Shown here: positions 24,001 to 39,000 of the stretch, in pieces
Position numbering within the stretch: position 1 is the first letter of the stretch
Layout of the letters: each line of letters starts with the position of its first letter
Source: Owenia fusiformis
Taxonomy: Eukaryota; Annelida; Polychaeta; Sabellida; Oweniidae
Reading direction: 5' to 3'
Length of the DNA: 64,000 nucleotides
NCBI GenBank assembly: GCA_903813345.2
Contig: CAIIXF020000004.1
Span: forward strand, 15,011,196-15,075,195
The notes under the pieces: generated by a model
What the model saw: the letters and a program-made list of their open reading frames with translations, nothing else
Told to the model about the DNA's origin: nothing
Databases searched by the model: none
Made by a program: the position numbers and the translations under genes

Positions 24001-27000
24001 GAATGGAAGAGCCTATAATTCACAGGGAGGCAATTTCTTTAGTGGAACAGCAAGTATAGATGGCTCTTATAGACCATATGATGGAACCAATGCCCCGATA
24101 CCACAGGATATGGGACAAGCAACAGCAAATGTAGGACACATGGCATCCAATATGGAACATATGGCTTCAAATAGTAATCAAATTCCTGCAGGAACAGGTG
24201 GTACTTATACTGGAAAAGTGAATTCAAATATGGGACAACCAACTTCAAATATGGTCCAAATGCCAGCTACTATGAGTCAAATGACATCTCATATGCCAAA
24301 CATTCCAAATATTCAAATCCCTGTAACATTCAGTCAGATTCCTACAACACACATTCCTTCAGTACATTCCAGTGTCGTTCCTACCATCATTCAACAAGGA
24401 GCTCCATTCCCTGCTGTATCCCAAGTAGCTCTGACCACTGCTGTCACACAGCAAGGAGCTCCACCAGCTGTTGTCACTCAACATGTAGCTCCACCTACTA
24501 CTGTCACTCAACAAGTGGTTCCACCTCCTACTGTGCAACAAGTACCTTTGACCACTGAGGGTCTCCCTGTAACAGATGATGGCCTCTATTGTAATGTGCC
24601 AGAACATCATGAACTAGTAGGTTATCCTTCTTAAAAAATTTAGGCCTAACAACTTAGTATTTATTCACTCTTTTATTTCTTACTGAAAATATTAGACATT
24701 TTAATTTAAGAAAAACTTAAATCACTTGAAAACTTAATCATAACTTGGATCATGAATTAATTTAGGGGTTTTAAAGATAATGCATTCATTTATTTCTAGG
24801 AGGATTATGTGAGTGAACTACAAGACAAGATTAAATTACTCAAGGAGAAACTGGCAATAGTTAAGGTATGTGGCCTGGTTGACTAAGCCATCCATTTTAT
24901 TGAGAAAACAGTTGTGAGGCAACTGTCAACATTAAAGGGTCAACAAGGACTGTAGAGAGAAAATCCGAACATTTATATTTTTCTGAGCTATCAGGTCAAT
25001 ATTTCACTTAACACCTTCTTTGACATACATATTTTCTAAAAATGTATGTATAAACTAACAATTTCAACATTAAGAAGTGTAAATTCAGTTAAAAGCTTCT
25101 ATAAAGGGAGTCCCACTTATAGATTTATAAGATCCAGTACGTTTCAAGAGAAATATCAGCTAAAATAATGTTCATCCAGGGGGTTTCTTTGTAGATAATG
25201 AAAATATATGTTAGTCTTGATGAAATATCAAAACTTAAATATATTTTGACACTGGCCGATGATCGTTGAATGGCCCCCCTGCACTAATTGTTGCACCTTT
25301 AAAGTTTATCATAAGAAATGCACGTTTTTTATTAAAAAAGATTTTTCGGATAATCACAAGGATATTTATATTATGGATGAACTATGAGCACTGGGTTTTA
25401 GGAGGAATAATAGCCAAGTTGCAATTTTAATAAAAGATAAACATATTAGCAGTTGTTCATTTGGCATCAAAAGGAGTGGAATATTTTCAGGAACAAAGAA
25501 GATCAGACCTAGTTCTAGTTAGTCCAGTGAGAAGAACCAAAGATAAACAGAAAGAAAGAAGTGCAATTAAAAGATTAAAGGTCAGTTCATACATTAATCA
25601 TGTTCATTTTTGTAAAATCAATCTCCTTGATTCATTTATTAATTCATGAAGAAAATACGTAATAGAATACTGTAAACTGTTTAAAATAGAAACATTGCCA
25701 TGTTGGCAATCATAATAAGTAATTGCTTGATGATAAACGTCTACCAATGTCTATAGATTAAAAATCAAAATTTGTTTAACTTTTGTTTTGTATTTACTCA
25801 TTGGATCATAGTGATTATTTACAAGATTCTAAATATGTTGCCCTGGAGAAGTATAAATTGATTTGGCTTATCAAATATAGGGTGAACTAGAAGATCGCAG
25901 AGATGAACTAGAGGGACTGGATCTTGCAATAGAGTCACAAAAGGCAAATCTTCAATTTATGAAGGAGGAGGAAAGAAAGTTGGGAAATGAAAAGGAGGCT
26001 GCCAACAGAGAGTTAAATGACTTGAGGAGAGCTAATGCACTAATCAACCAGAGAAGGTATGTTTAGCCAGGGGATCAGTGTTTTATTGTTTCATCCAGCT
26101 CTGTCAAGACTTGAAGCTGAATTGTTTGTTAATGATGCAGTATGACAACTATAATTGCAAATTTACTGTTATGCCATATAGATATACCAAAGGCCTAAGA
26201 AATTTTATTGTATAAATCCTGTCAGTCTAGTGTGATTCTTATATGTGTCTGTACTGGTCTACAAAAATTGCAATTGTTTCAGAGAGTATCTCGAGAGCAG
26301 ACTGGATGCAGAAACTGAAGAATCTGATTATGACTTAGACGAGGAGTACAGAGATCAAACCCTGCGTGGAAGGCAGAAATATCTCCTGAATGAGGTCAAA
26401 TGTTTGGAGACAACATTGGCAAAACGTCGTGCAGAATTAAGACAATCTGACAGACTTTTAGCAGAGTGTCAAAGTGACTTGGCAGCTGCTAGGAATGAGG
26501 TAAATGTTCATAACTATAGATATTACTTCCGCACATTTAAATAATTTATGTGCATGTGTTGCGGATTCTGCATTTATCCTCCAATAGCAACTGTGTGGAT
26601 GTTAAAAAACAAGATGTAGAGTTAAAGAACAGACATTTCTGGTAGGATATCAGTGTATGTTTCACCACCAATGACAAAAGTTCTTTGGACAACAATATGA
26701 TATGTTGAGAATATAGCAGAGAATTTGATAGTAGTTGGGAAAGAACTTGTATATTTTTCTTAAATTAAACCTTCCCCTCTTCCTTCTTCCAAAGGCAATG
26801 GTTACAGTACAGAAATATGACACTGCGAAGGCTGAGCTTGGGACCACAATGCAAGAAGTTACTGAAATAGACAGAAGAGCAGACGTTGCTGGTAAAGAAC
26901 TGATTGAGCTAACAGAGAAGGTGAAGAGTCTACAAGAAGAGGTGGAATTCCTTGAGACAAAAAGGTCTGAACAAGAGGAAACCCTAGCTGGAATCAATAA

Positions 27001-30000
27001 GGTAGGCCTAACAGATGTTTTACTCATGGTAATTCTTCAAAATGTTTCCTTTGACATGAGCATTATTAATATTGTAATATTTTTAATATTTTACAATTAA
27101 TAACATACTTTTTAAACATGTGCCACATTATTTGGTTTAGGAGAAAATACATATTTGTCATCTGACATGTTTAACATAGTCAAAATGAGGTAATACATGT
27201 ACTTTATCTATAAAACTACTTACCATTGAAAAATTTGTATTAAGGTGATTACATCTAAGGATGCTGAATTCCAACAGCTTGATAGAATTTTGCAGAAAAC
27301 CAAGGAAAGGTAAGAATGTTTCCATTCATGATTTAGTCAGACACATTTGAATTGCTGGGATAAATTTAAGACAATTTAAGACGCTCTTTCTTTGCTTTGT
27401 CAAAAAAGAAATGACATCCACGCACTACATCTGAAATTCATGTCAAGGTAATTTATATATTTTACTGGTCATGTCCTGTCTGTCAATGAACTACAGTTAA
27501 CATTGGCTTTTATCATTGAGTAATTTTACAGCCACATGGAACTCCAGGAGGAAATAGAACAAGTAAAGTTACTAGAGGAAGACAAACTCAACTTTCTTCG
27601 TGAGAGTGAGGAGATGTTAAACAATAGAAAAGCTGAACTAGCTAAAACATCAGACCATGTAAGTTATCCAGTTGGTTTGACTATTCTTCTATGTTGTCCT
27701 TGGTATGGAAGAAATTTATGCCTCAATTGATTCAAATATTAGACCATGTATATTAGGTCATGAAGGATTGGTTAGTTTTTCTTCAGGTTTTATTGTATTC
27801 ATTAGCATGTGTCTGGTACTTTTTCAACATTTTCATTATGGTATATTTTATTTTCTAGATTGAGAGCGAGAGAGGGGAGCTTGAACACATTGATAGAGAA
27901 GTAGGTAAAAAAGCTACAGAGCTAGCACAACTTGAGAATCAACAAAGTGATAAAAATAAGGAACTAGCTCAGCTTGGAAAGGAAGTGGAATCAGAGATCA
28001 ATGCACGTCGGCATGAGATTCAGGTATTTTAACTTTTAAACAAATTGAAAGGAATAAGTACAATATCAAAAAAGCCTTTTCATGTTGACATAAAGTTTTA
28101 GCCATTGTTTTAGGACAGGCATTTAGAATTTGATATCAGTGATAAACAGTTAAGCCAGTGCCATTTTTCTTGCAATGGATGATTTTAACATTTGCTTATT
28201 TAAATGACAAGGTAGCCTTCTGTAGAACAAGATATCTTCTACTACAGAGATTCATTTGTAAACATTTCACACCTGAATGATGTATGATATCAACTGTATA
28301 TATCATCATTTAGGAAACTAGTGAAGTTCTAAGTGGTCTCCACCAACAAGAGGAACAGATGTCTTCTGCTATACAAGATAAAAAATCACATCTACATGAT
28401 TTAGAACTTGATATAAAAGATCAGGAAGCAAATTTAGAACATCTTGATGGTACTCTGACAAAGCATAAAATGGAACTTAAGTCTGTATTAGAATCATTAC
28501 GTGATGCTAAAGTGGATGAAGAAAAGTTAAAAGAGTCAAATTCAGCATCACTTGCTGAGTTGGAAAAGTTAAGGGATGCAACATTAGAGGTTTGTACAGC
28601 CTGGGAACTTATGTTGAATGTTATTAACAGTAAAGTGGGAATTTAGATAATACTTATGTTGAATAAAACTGCCCTGGCAACTACAATGATTTAGAGGAAC
28701 TCTGTACTTCAATGTGATGTTTACAATCTTATCGCAAAAAATCTAAAATGATACTGGAGGTTAAGCCCTGTTATTAAAATAAACTAGATTAAATGCACAC
28801 TTAGAATTTTGTCTTAAATCAAAATGTATAATGCTTTTCACAAGGTTGCATGAATTGAATTCATCATTTTACAGAATTACTTACATCATTTGTAGGAAAA
28901 ATCCCTATATAGCAATATTAATGATGCAGTCAACAAGAAGCAGCAAGAGAATGAACGACTGAAGCAATCAGTTGAAAGAGAACATATACGAGTGAAGGAA
29001 CTCCAGACAGAGAGGGACACCTTGGTGGCTAACGTAGAATCTCTCACACAGCAGAAACATTATATACAAGACACTTCCAGAGACTTAGAGGCAAAGGTTG
29101 AACAGTTAAAAAAGTAAGCATTAATATTGTATTTTTACTAGAAGTATGTGATCATTGGAATGAAGTAGGTGTTGACTTAAAAAGAGAATCATGAGCTTGA
29201 ACTTGAGGTTGAAAAAGTATTATCTCTTTGAAGTTCAATTAGTAATGTAGGGAATATTTGTTGGCCAGACAATAACTCAAATGCCTGTCAATGGATTTGG
29301 TTGATAACTTGATTTGGTAGATATATGTCTTAACAGAAATGAAACTATGAAGCTAAATTACATTTTATTTATTCTCAAAATCTGCCCAAAAGAAACTACA
29401 TATAATTGAAATTCAAGATTCTGCGTCTCTATAGTTCATTGCGAATTTAGTCCACTCTGATAGAATTGTAAATTATTTGAAATTAATAACACATACATAT
29501 TCTCCAAAAGATAATTGAAAGGTATAATTGTTGTATATTTGAATAATTTTTCAAAACGTTTCCAGATATTGGAAAAAGTTGTATAATTCCCTAATCAATG
29601 TACATATTTTCTTTTTTAATCAGGAGGTATAATCAGATTGAAGACAAGATAGCAACAGAACAGACTCGACATGATGTGTTGCATGGTGAAGTAACACAGA
29701 GAGAGGCTGAGCTTGAAGAGATGACATCATTAAAATCAGCACTTCAGCGTGACCTCCAGTCATTAAGAAAACATGTGAAAGGTGTATTATCCTACTACAT
29801 ATGTCATCTCTTACAGTTCTTTAGAACATTAGAAATATTGAACAACATGGTTTTAGTTGTTTCACCAAAGGGAGAAGGCTACATGTACATTCAATGTATT
29901 ATGAAACACCGTTGGTCTTGGTAAAAGTTCTTATTTAATTGCAAGTACCATCACTTCATATATTTTCTTAATGATAGTCTTCAAAACAAAGTTTCCTGAT

Positions 30001-33000
30001 ATGTAGTTTAAAAAACATTAATGTAATGTGTGTTAATATTTCAGACCAGAAAGTTGAGGCAAGATCCAAACAGGATGAACTAGATGAGGTCAAGGAAACA
30101 CATAGTGATCTAGAAGAGGTATGGTATTGAAATATATTTTTGTTATTAATTTATTTGACTAATGCGTACTGATATGTCAATAGCCAAAAATAACCAATTA
30201 CTTCCATTTTCAGGATTTGAAACTCCTAACCAGTCAGAAGCAAGAGATGTCATTAGAAATTACTGCCATGCGAGACACAATCAGAAATCTTCAAGCCCAA
30301 TGTGATGAAAACCTCAGAGAGAAGGATCGTAGCGAATTACAGTTAGAGGATGTCAAGAGACAAATTGCAGATTTACAACAAAAAAATCTAGAGGGTAGAG
30401 AGGTGGGTCAATGGAAGAAAGTTATTTCCATATTGTTTTTACATTAGATAAGTCCCCTTATTGTAATGACATGATGCTGTAAAGGGATAGAAAGGTTACA
30501 AAATGTAATGTTTCATATTTTCCAGACATTATCTAGAGTTCGTGAGGTAGCTCGCAATGAGGAAACACGAATGACAGAGGTATTTTGTTCAGTTTATTTT
30601 ATAAAACCGCAGTCAAATTTTGATTACAGCAGAAAAGTTTATACAAATCAAATGTGCACACAGAGGTATACAATATATATTTGTATTTGAACTCCATGTT
30701 TTATCTTATTAATGTGTCACATTTGTCGCAAATTGTTTTGAGCTTTTTTTAATCTTGGTTTTGCCAACTTTGTTTTAATTACATGCATGTTTTTACTTTT
30801 TTTTTCATTTTAAGTTTTTACACATTTTGCATATGTGCACGACAATGCATCGTGGTGTTATTTTGCTATTATTTTTGCCTGCTACTAATGTTCAATGTTT
30901 GTTTTGTACATGGCTTACCTCATTTGAATGATATCACTTTTGTAAGATAATTCTTAATACTTATCCCACTATAGTATTGAATAGGCACTGTTTGTTTGGG
31001 TGTCCCGTTTTGGTTCATTTCTATCTGTATACCAACTGCCACACCTACCCTTATGTAAAAGGTGTTGATTTGATCATTTAAATATTCAACTGGATTGTAA
31101 TTCCTTTTGGAAAATCCTCAAAAGTTGGTGATTGGTATAAAAATGGTGTATTTTGAACCACTGGTAACTTCTTTAATCCTGTATTGAATAAATGTCTTCA
31201 AATGTCTTGAAATACAACCATCCATCATTTGAGCTGTTATTTACATATGGTTATTCTGCATTGTTACAAAAATAGCATTCAAATGCTTTTCCCTAAAATC
31301 AGTCTCACTCAAAATATATCATGCATTAAAGTGGTATACAGATCAAGCATACTCACATCTTAATAGGTATGCTGTATCTGCATTCCAAATATTTCTTAAG
31401 TTCCTCAAGTATGCCATTCAGTTTATGTGTGTTACTAATATATCTGTTATTGCAATTTTACGAGGTTCCTCTTTTTTGATTGTTTTTATTCACATTTGTG
31501 CACCTTCACTTCAGTTGCTTAGCTCGGCCAATAGGGATCTTTGCAGCATTCAGTCTGAAACTGCTCTCCATAAAGATGAATTGCAACGCACTAATGCACA
31601 GCTTGAAAACACAAAGGTAGAAATGGAACACAATTTTTTATTTCATACACATTCATTTTTACATTTTATTATATTATTTCATATCATTATCCTCATTTCA
31701 TTTTGACATTGTTCATTTAATGCACTGCATTTTCTCACCTTCTTTGTTTTACATGCATACATATTCGAAGTGTGTTAATCTCACGCATTAGATTGATAAA
31801 TTGTACCTGGACTGAGTATCTTGGAGTTAGGCAAAGTAATCCTTGAGATCAGGTCTTTTTATATTTTTAAGGTTTATTGTGAAGTAAAAGGGTCTGCAAT
31901 TTTGATCCAAATAAATTATTTCTTTTCTGAAAAGTATCATATCTTTCAAATCACATGCCTAGTAAGTAGAAATTTAAATTGTAAAATATCATGGTTTTAC
32001 TATGGTCATGAGTGATTTTTATATATTCACACATAGCTAGTCAAATAGTGTTCAATTCAAGCCAATCAAACCTTGTCTCAAAGAGATAATTTGCCAGTTA
32101 TGTTATTAAGCCAAGGTATGACTTTGAAGTATAATTTTATAAATGCACAAACCTGTCACCTGAATTTAAACTCATTAGGATGTATCATGTTCGTTTTAGA
32201 CTGAGTTAACTACACTCGGGAGAACACAGGAGAAATACATTCAGTTAGAATCCAGAGTCAAGGATCTGGGTAGGTCATATCTACAATATATCAAATTGAC
32301 ATAGCCTAGAAGAAAGTATATGTGGATTCTAAATAATTCATATTTAGTGGAAATATAGAAATTAACTTCACACTGTTAAAAAGTTGTAAAAAATGGAATT
32401 TAAAAAATAAGTTTATGGGGATATAGTAAGATATAATATATTTACCTTAACATAAGACAACAGAGACAATTTAATTATTCATGTTAACAGGAGTGGATTT
32501 TGAAAATTAAGTTTTTTTATATATATATAGTGAGTTGTGTAATGTCTCAGCTTTTTATCCCACCGAACGAAGTTCGAGGGGGATATAGAAAAGCTGTCCG
32601 TCCGTTCGTCCGTCCGTCCGTCCGTTCGTGTGTCTGGGCAATAACTCAAATACCGGTTGACGGATTTCATTCAAATTCTATAGGCTTATGCCTTATGGGT
32701 GTAGGACCTCTGCTCGAGAAAGAATTTTCAATATGGCCACTAAATTCAAAATGGCGGCCATTTTTCAGAAAAATACTATCTTTGATTGCTCACATACTAG
32801 TGGATGGATTTGGTTCAAATTTTATATGCTGTTGCTCAGGTACAAAGGAGCCTTGCTGAAGAAGACATTTTCAAGATGGCCACCATATTTCAAAATGGCG
32901 GCCATTTTTCGTAAAAAAAAGTTATCTTTGATAGCTCAAATACCATTGAATGGATTTGGTTCAAATTTTACATGCTGATGCCAAGCGACATTGGAGCTCT

Positions 33001-36000
33001 GTTTGAGAAGGGATTTTCAAGATGGCAGCTAAATTTCAAAATGGCCGCCATTTTTCATAAAAGAATGTAACCTTTGATAAAAGTACCAGTTGATAGATTT
33101 GGATTAAATACATATGCTGATGCCTTTGGACATAGGAGCTCTGCTAAAGGAGAAATCTAAAGACAACAGCTGAATTTCAAAATGGCAACCATGTTTCATA
33201 AAAACACAGTCTTTGATAATTCAAATACCAGTGGATGGATTTGGCTCAAATTTTATATGGCTGCTATTTACCAAACAAATATTATATGGCTGCTATTTAC
33301 CAAAACATGTTTTGTTCGGTGGGATTTGCTACTCCGTGGAGTTTTTCTAGTTAGCAAATAAAACAGTTATTTTAATAAAAAGGTTGTTTAAAGTGACAGT
33401 GTTTTTCTTCAATGTTAGAGATAAGTCAAAGCTCCTAGATCCTAAAAATTTTCATTCAGAACAAGAAATAGTTGAGAGGACCACTGAAAAGAACCAGTTA
33501 TCCGAGGCCTTGAATATGTCTTATGTAGAGCTACAGAATTTAAGAGCACAGATAACACAGGTAGGTTTAAATTGATTGTTAATATGATCCTGGTTGGACA
33601 ATATTTGGACTTTTTTTTTATTATTATGATATGTACAAATCAGTGTAACTTTTATAAGATTTGAAATAATATATTACACATACTATGGACACATTGGTAT
33701 ATCTCTGCCTAGGGGGGGGGGGGCATACTTTCAGGACACCCTGTAAATGATATATTTCATGAATAGTCTGAGTTAATCAACCAAATTCCTTTTGCTGTTT
33801 GAAGATTATAAAATATTAAAAATGTAAAAGAAATTCTGAAAATGTTATCTTTATAATTGAACTATATCTACTATGTTAATGTTTTACTACTTTTACAACA
33901 CGTTGCTTAAACTATTTTCATTTTATTTCCATTATATAGGATGGTGTCTTGAGGATGGAGCAAATCCATGATTTAGAATCTGAATTAGAGGCAGTCAGGG
34001 AGCAACTACGTGCAACGACAAAGGTAGTGTGCTTTATTTCACATTTATATCCTGTTCTATCACATTAATTCAAGTGGATTATAATCACTACTCTGTACTG
34101 TATTTTGTAAAATCATTCAGCATCTACAACTTCAAAACCTCCAAGAACTATAAAGGACGGGTGTCATTAAGGGCCCTTTTTAGCCCCCAAAGATATCTGA
34201 TAATAATGCATATCATATTGAAGAAAAATCTTTTGTGCTTTATAAAAATACAATTTCAGCAAATTTTGACCTTTGATGTTCACATAAGTCATTTAAAGAT
34301 CATATACCATTTTGGTGTTTTTAAAAAAAAATTCTTTATTTATTGTTGTCTAAGTAAATAGTAAATAAATATTAACCATTTTAAATATATTAAAATGTAA
34401 TATATGAAATACTGAAGAAAAGATACGATTAAAATTATTTTCATGGAAAAGCACAAAGGGCAATATTGACAAAATGCAAATGCTATTTTGGTAGGTTCTG
34501 GGCTAGCAATGGGTACATTTCAACTGTGACTGTAATGGATTACTATTGACTTTTATCAACATCACAGGGCAACATTTAAGCAACTTAAATACAAGGAAAA
34601 TCAAAGATTTCCTCTCATTTCTAAAACGAGGAACAAAAGCATGAATTCAAGGAAAACTAGATGTATAAGATTGCAAGCAATCTTACGGAGGCCCCGTAGG
34701 CTTTTTTGAACATTTAAAGGTCAGCCAAAGGTCAAATCTTAAAAACAAGGTCATATATGAACTCCAGGCATCTTGTAGATGATTTTAAAAAAAAAAGTTT
34801 GGTCAATTTGAAGCAATGTGAAATTTGACCTTGAAAAATTTCAACATTAGACCTTTTTCAGTTTTTGAGGTCCAATATCTCAAAACTGGGGCAGAATTTA
34901 AATAGCTAATCAATTGTTAATATGTGTAAAATCTTGAGAGGAATATATATCCTGACTTTAGTTCAAAAATATTGATTTGTAGTCACAAACTTTGAGAAAC
35001 ACAGTTTGTGATCTTGTTTGATGACCTTGATCTTGAAAATTTTACTTTTTTAGACCTCAGTATATCTTTTCTGATTGAATAAACCTAAATTTGAATCCAG
35101 AAACTCAATTTGAAAAATCAACTTTTTGACATTTCGAAGGTCACTGAAGGTCAAATAAAGGTCATAGGTCAAAACTAAGGTCAGATTTGAGTTTCTGAGA
35201 TCTTGTAGATGCTTTTTAAAAAAAAATTGGTCAATTTAGAGCAAGTTGAAATTTGACCTTGAATCTTCGAAATTTGACCTTTTTTCAGTTTTTGAGTTCT
35301 AATATCTCAAAACTGGAGCAAAATTTTAATAAATAGTCAATTGCTAATATGTGTAGAACCTTTAGAGGAATATATATTCTGACTTTCAGTAAAAAAAAAT
35401 AGATTTGTAGTCTCCAATTTTGAGAAACTTAGAAAACACAGTTTGTGATTTCATTTGATGACCTCGACCTTTGACCTTGCAAATTTTACTTTTTTAGACC
35501 TCAGCGGGTCTTTCGTGAATAAATATACCTAAATTTGAATCCAGAAAATCGAGTTGAAAAATCAACTTTTTTGACCTTTCGGAGGTCACTGAAGGTCAAC
35601 CAAAGGTCAAAGGTCAAAAGTAAGGTCAGATTTGGAATCCTGAGAACTTGTAGATGAGTTTTTAAAAAAAATTTGGTCAATTTGAAGCAAGTTGAAATTT
35701 AGTCTTGAAAAGTTTCGAAATTTGACCTTTTTTCAGTTTTTGAGTTCTAATATCTCAAAACTGGTACACAATTTTAATAAATAGTCAATTGCTAATATGT
35801 GTAGAACCTATAGAGGAATATATATCCTGACTTTCATGAAAAAATATTGATTTGTAGTCACCAAAACTTAGAAACTTAGAAAACACAGTTTGTGATTTAG
35901 TTTGATGACCTTGACCTTTGACCTTGCAAATTTTACTTTTTTAGACCTCAGTGGGTCTTTTGTGATCAAATGCACCTAAATTTGAATCCAGAAAATCAAT

Positions 36001-39000
36001 TTGAAAAATCAACTTTTTTGACCTTTCGAAGGTCACTGAAGGTCAACCAAAGGTCACAGGTCTAAAGTAAGGTCAGATTTGGAATCCTGAGAACTTGTAG
36101 ATGAGTTTTAAAAAAAAATTTGGTCAATTTGAAGCAAGTTGAAAAAAGACCTTTTTTGACCTTTTTTTGACCTTCAATATCTCAAAATCTAGGCAGAATT
36201 TGTCTAGACGGCAAAGGCTAAGACTAATAGAATACTAATATCTATCTGTATGCAAAAATTCAGCCAAAAATATTGAAGTGTAGTGTCAGGATTTGAGAAA
36301 CTTAAAAAAAACTTAGATTTGACCTGGATTTTGACCTTTGACCTTGACCTAGATAAAAATTCCTTTCCCCTTAAGTTCAACCTAGGTCCCTTGTAGGTTT
36401 ATATAGTAGATAGTTGAAATCTAGTTGGAAGTAGGAGAAAAAGTGCAGAGAAGAATAAATAACTAGACTTTTGAAGATTGCAAGCAATCTCACGGAGGCC
36501 CTCTTAGGCATTTTTGACAATTTGACGGTCAACTAAAGGACAAATATCAAATCTGAGGTCAGATGTGAACTCCTGAGAACTTGTAGATGATTTTCAAAAA
36601 AAGATTTTGTCAATTTGAAGCGAGTTTAAATTTGACCTTGAAAAATTTCTAAATTGACCTTTTTTCAACTTTTGAACTCTTATATCTCAAACTGGGACAA
36701 AATTCTATTAAATAGTCAATTGCTAATATGTGTACAACCCTTAGAGGAATGTGTATATTTCGACTCCGGATTAAAAATATTGGTTTGTAGTCGAACTTTG
36801 CGAAACTTAGATAGCACAGTTTGTGACCTAATTTCATGAACTTGACCTTTGACCTTGAAATTTTTACTTTTTTAGACCTCAGTAGGCTTTTTGTAATTAG
36901 ATTGACCTAAATTTGAATCCAAAGACTCAATTTGAAAAATCAACTTTTCTTACCTTTCGAAGGTCACTGAAGGTCAACTAAAGGTCAAAGGTCAAATCTG
37001 AAGTCAGATTTGGACTCCTGGGAACTTGTAGATGATTTTTAAAAAAACATTTGGTCAGATTGAAGAAAGTTGAAAAATGACCTCTTTTGACCGTTTTTTG
37101 ACGTCAAATATCTCAAAAACGGTAAAAATTTAATGCTGACATACAGTGAACAATTTGTAGAGAATACTTAAATGTAGTTTCAGTTTAATTCATCGCAAGA
37201 AATAATGAAGTATAATGACAAACTTGAAAAAAAGCTTAGATTTGACCTAGATTTTGACCTTTGACCTTGACCTAGATATGAAATATTTTCCCATCAAGAT
37301 CAAACCAGGTATCTAGTAGGAGCATATAGTAGAAAGTTGAAAGCTAGTTGAAAGTAGGAGAAAACTGCTTTGATAGAATAATAACTAGACTTTGGAAATT
37401 GAACGAAGTTCAATTTCAGACTCCAGATCTAGATTTTTTAAGCCCAGTCATCTAAAATAAGCCGAGTCATCCAGAATAAGCTGAGTCATCCAGAATAAGA
37501 TGGATGGATAAAATAGGAAGGTAGAATAGGACAGAATGGAAAGGAACGATAGGATAGGATAAGAAAGAAGGATAGGATAGAACAGAATAGGAAGAAAGGA
37601 TATGATAGGAGAGGATAGGAAGGATAGGAAGGAAAGGATAGGATCAGATAGGAAGGATGGATGGATGAATTTTTCAATATTTTCTTCTCTACTCTTGACT
37701 TCTATCAGGATACCATAAGATCAATTTTCCGAAATTTCAAAACGCCACAACTTCCAAACCGGAAGTCGGATCGAAAGTTGATTAAAAGATTCGGATTCCT
37801 GACAAAATTCTACCCCTAATTCATAACTCATACGTTAAATTTGGCAATTTTTTATTTTGACCTACTTTTTGGACACGCCATAACTTCGGAACCGGAAGTC
37901 GAATCGAAATTTCGTTTGCAGATTCGGATTTCTGAGAAAATTCTATTCTTAATTCATAACTCAAACGTTAAATTTGGAGTATTTTTTATTTTGACCTACT
38001 TTTCGGACACCATATCTCAAAAGTGGGTAAAAATACTCTCTGACGGCAAAAGGCTAACACTATTAGCACACTCTTTGCTACATCTATACACAATTTCGAA
38101 GAATATAATTAAAGTGTAGTGTCAGAATCGCAAAAATAAGGAAAAACTTTGATTTTGACCTAGATTTTGACCTAGCATTTTGGTGTCCAAATTTTGAATC
38201 TAGATGGCTTTTGAGGTTCCATTCTTTCAAAAGCTTTCACTATATTAAGCTGAACTCAGTCTATATTTCGTATTTTTCACTTCAAAAAAATCTTTTTTCC
38301 CATTGACTTAACATGGGCACCAAATTTAGCGATTTTTGAGCTTTCAAAATGCCATAACTTCCGAACCGGAAGTCCGATCCAAATTTGGTTTGCAGATTTG
38401 GATTTCGAAGATCATTCTACACTTATTTCATAATTCACATGTTGAATTTGGAGAACTTTCTGTTCTGACCTACTTTCCGGACGCCATATCTCAAAATCGG
38501 TAACAGTAATCAAAAATCTGATGGCACACTTATGAAAGGGCTGTTTCTAAGCTACATGATGAAAAAAAGACAAAGTTGTTCCGATAAATAACGACGAAGA
38601 TAATAGACAGAAGGTTGAAAATGTAAGATTTGACCTAGTTCTTGACCTTTGACCTAGATAAAAATTTGACCCAATTTCCCACCAACTAGATACTGAACCT
38701 AAATAAAATGTATAATGGTCTTTACTGGATACCTTATAGTTATTGAAGAAACTCAAAAAGAAAAATAAGAAGAATAACTAGACTGGGGAAATTGAACAAG
38801 TTCAATTTCAGACTCCAGATGACAGTTCTTCTGGGGTTTTTAGAAAGACAGATGGATGGACGGATGGAAGGACGGACTGGCTGGACTTGGACTGGACCTT
38901 GACTGGATTTGAACCTTGACTGGATTGAACCTGGGCTGGTCTTGGACTGGACTTAGACTTGGACTGCACTTGGACCTGTACTGGCCTTGGAACTGGACTG

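Noticed and set aside
33709-33746. Complete CAGGGTG element near a G-run
   Set aside because: Only a right end (GACACCCTGTA) is visible; no inverted left end was found upstream.
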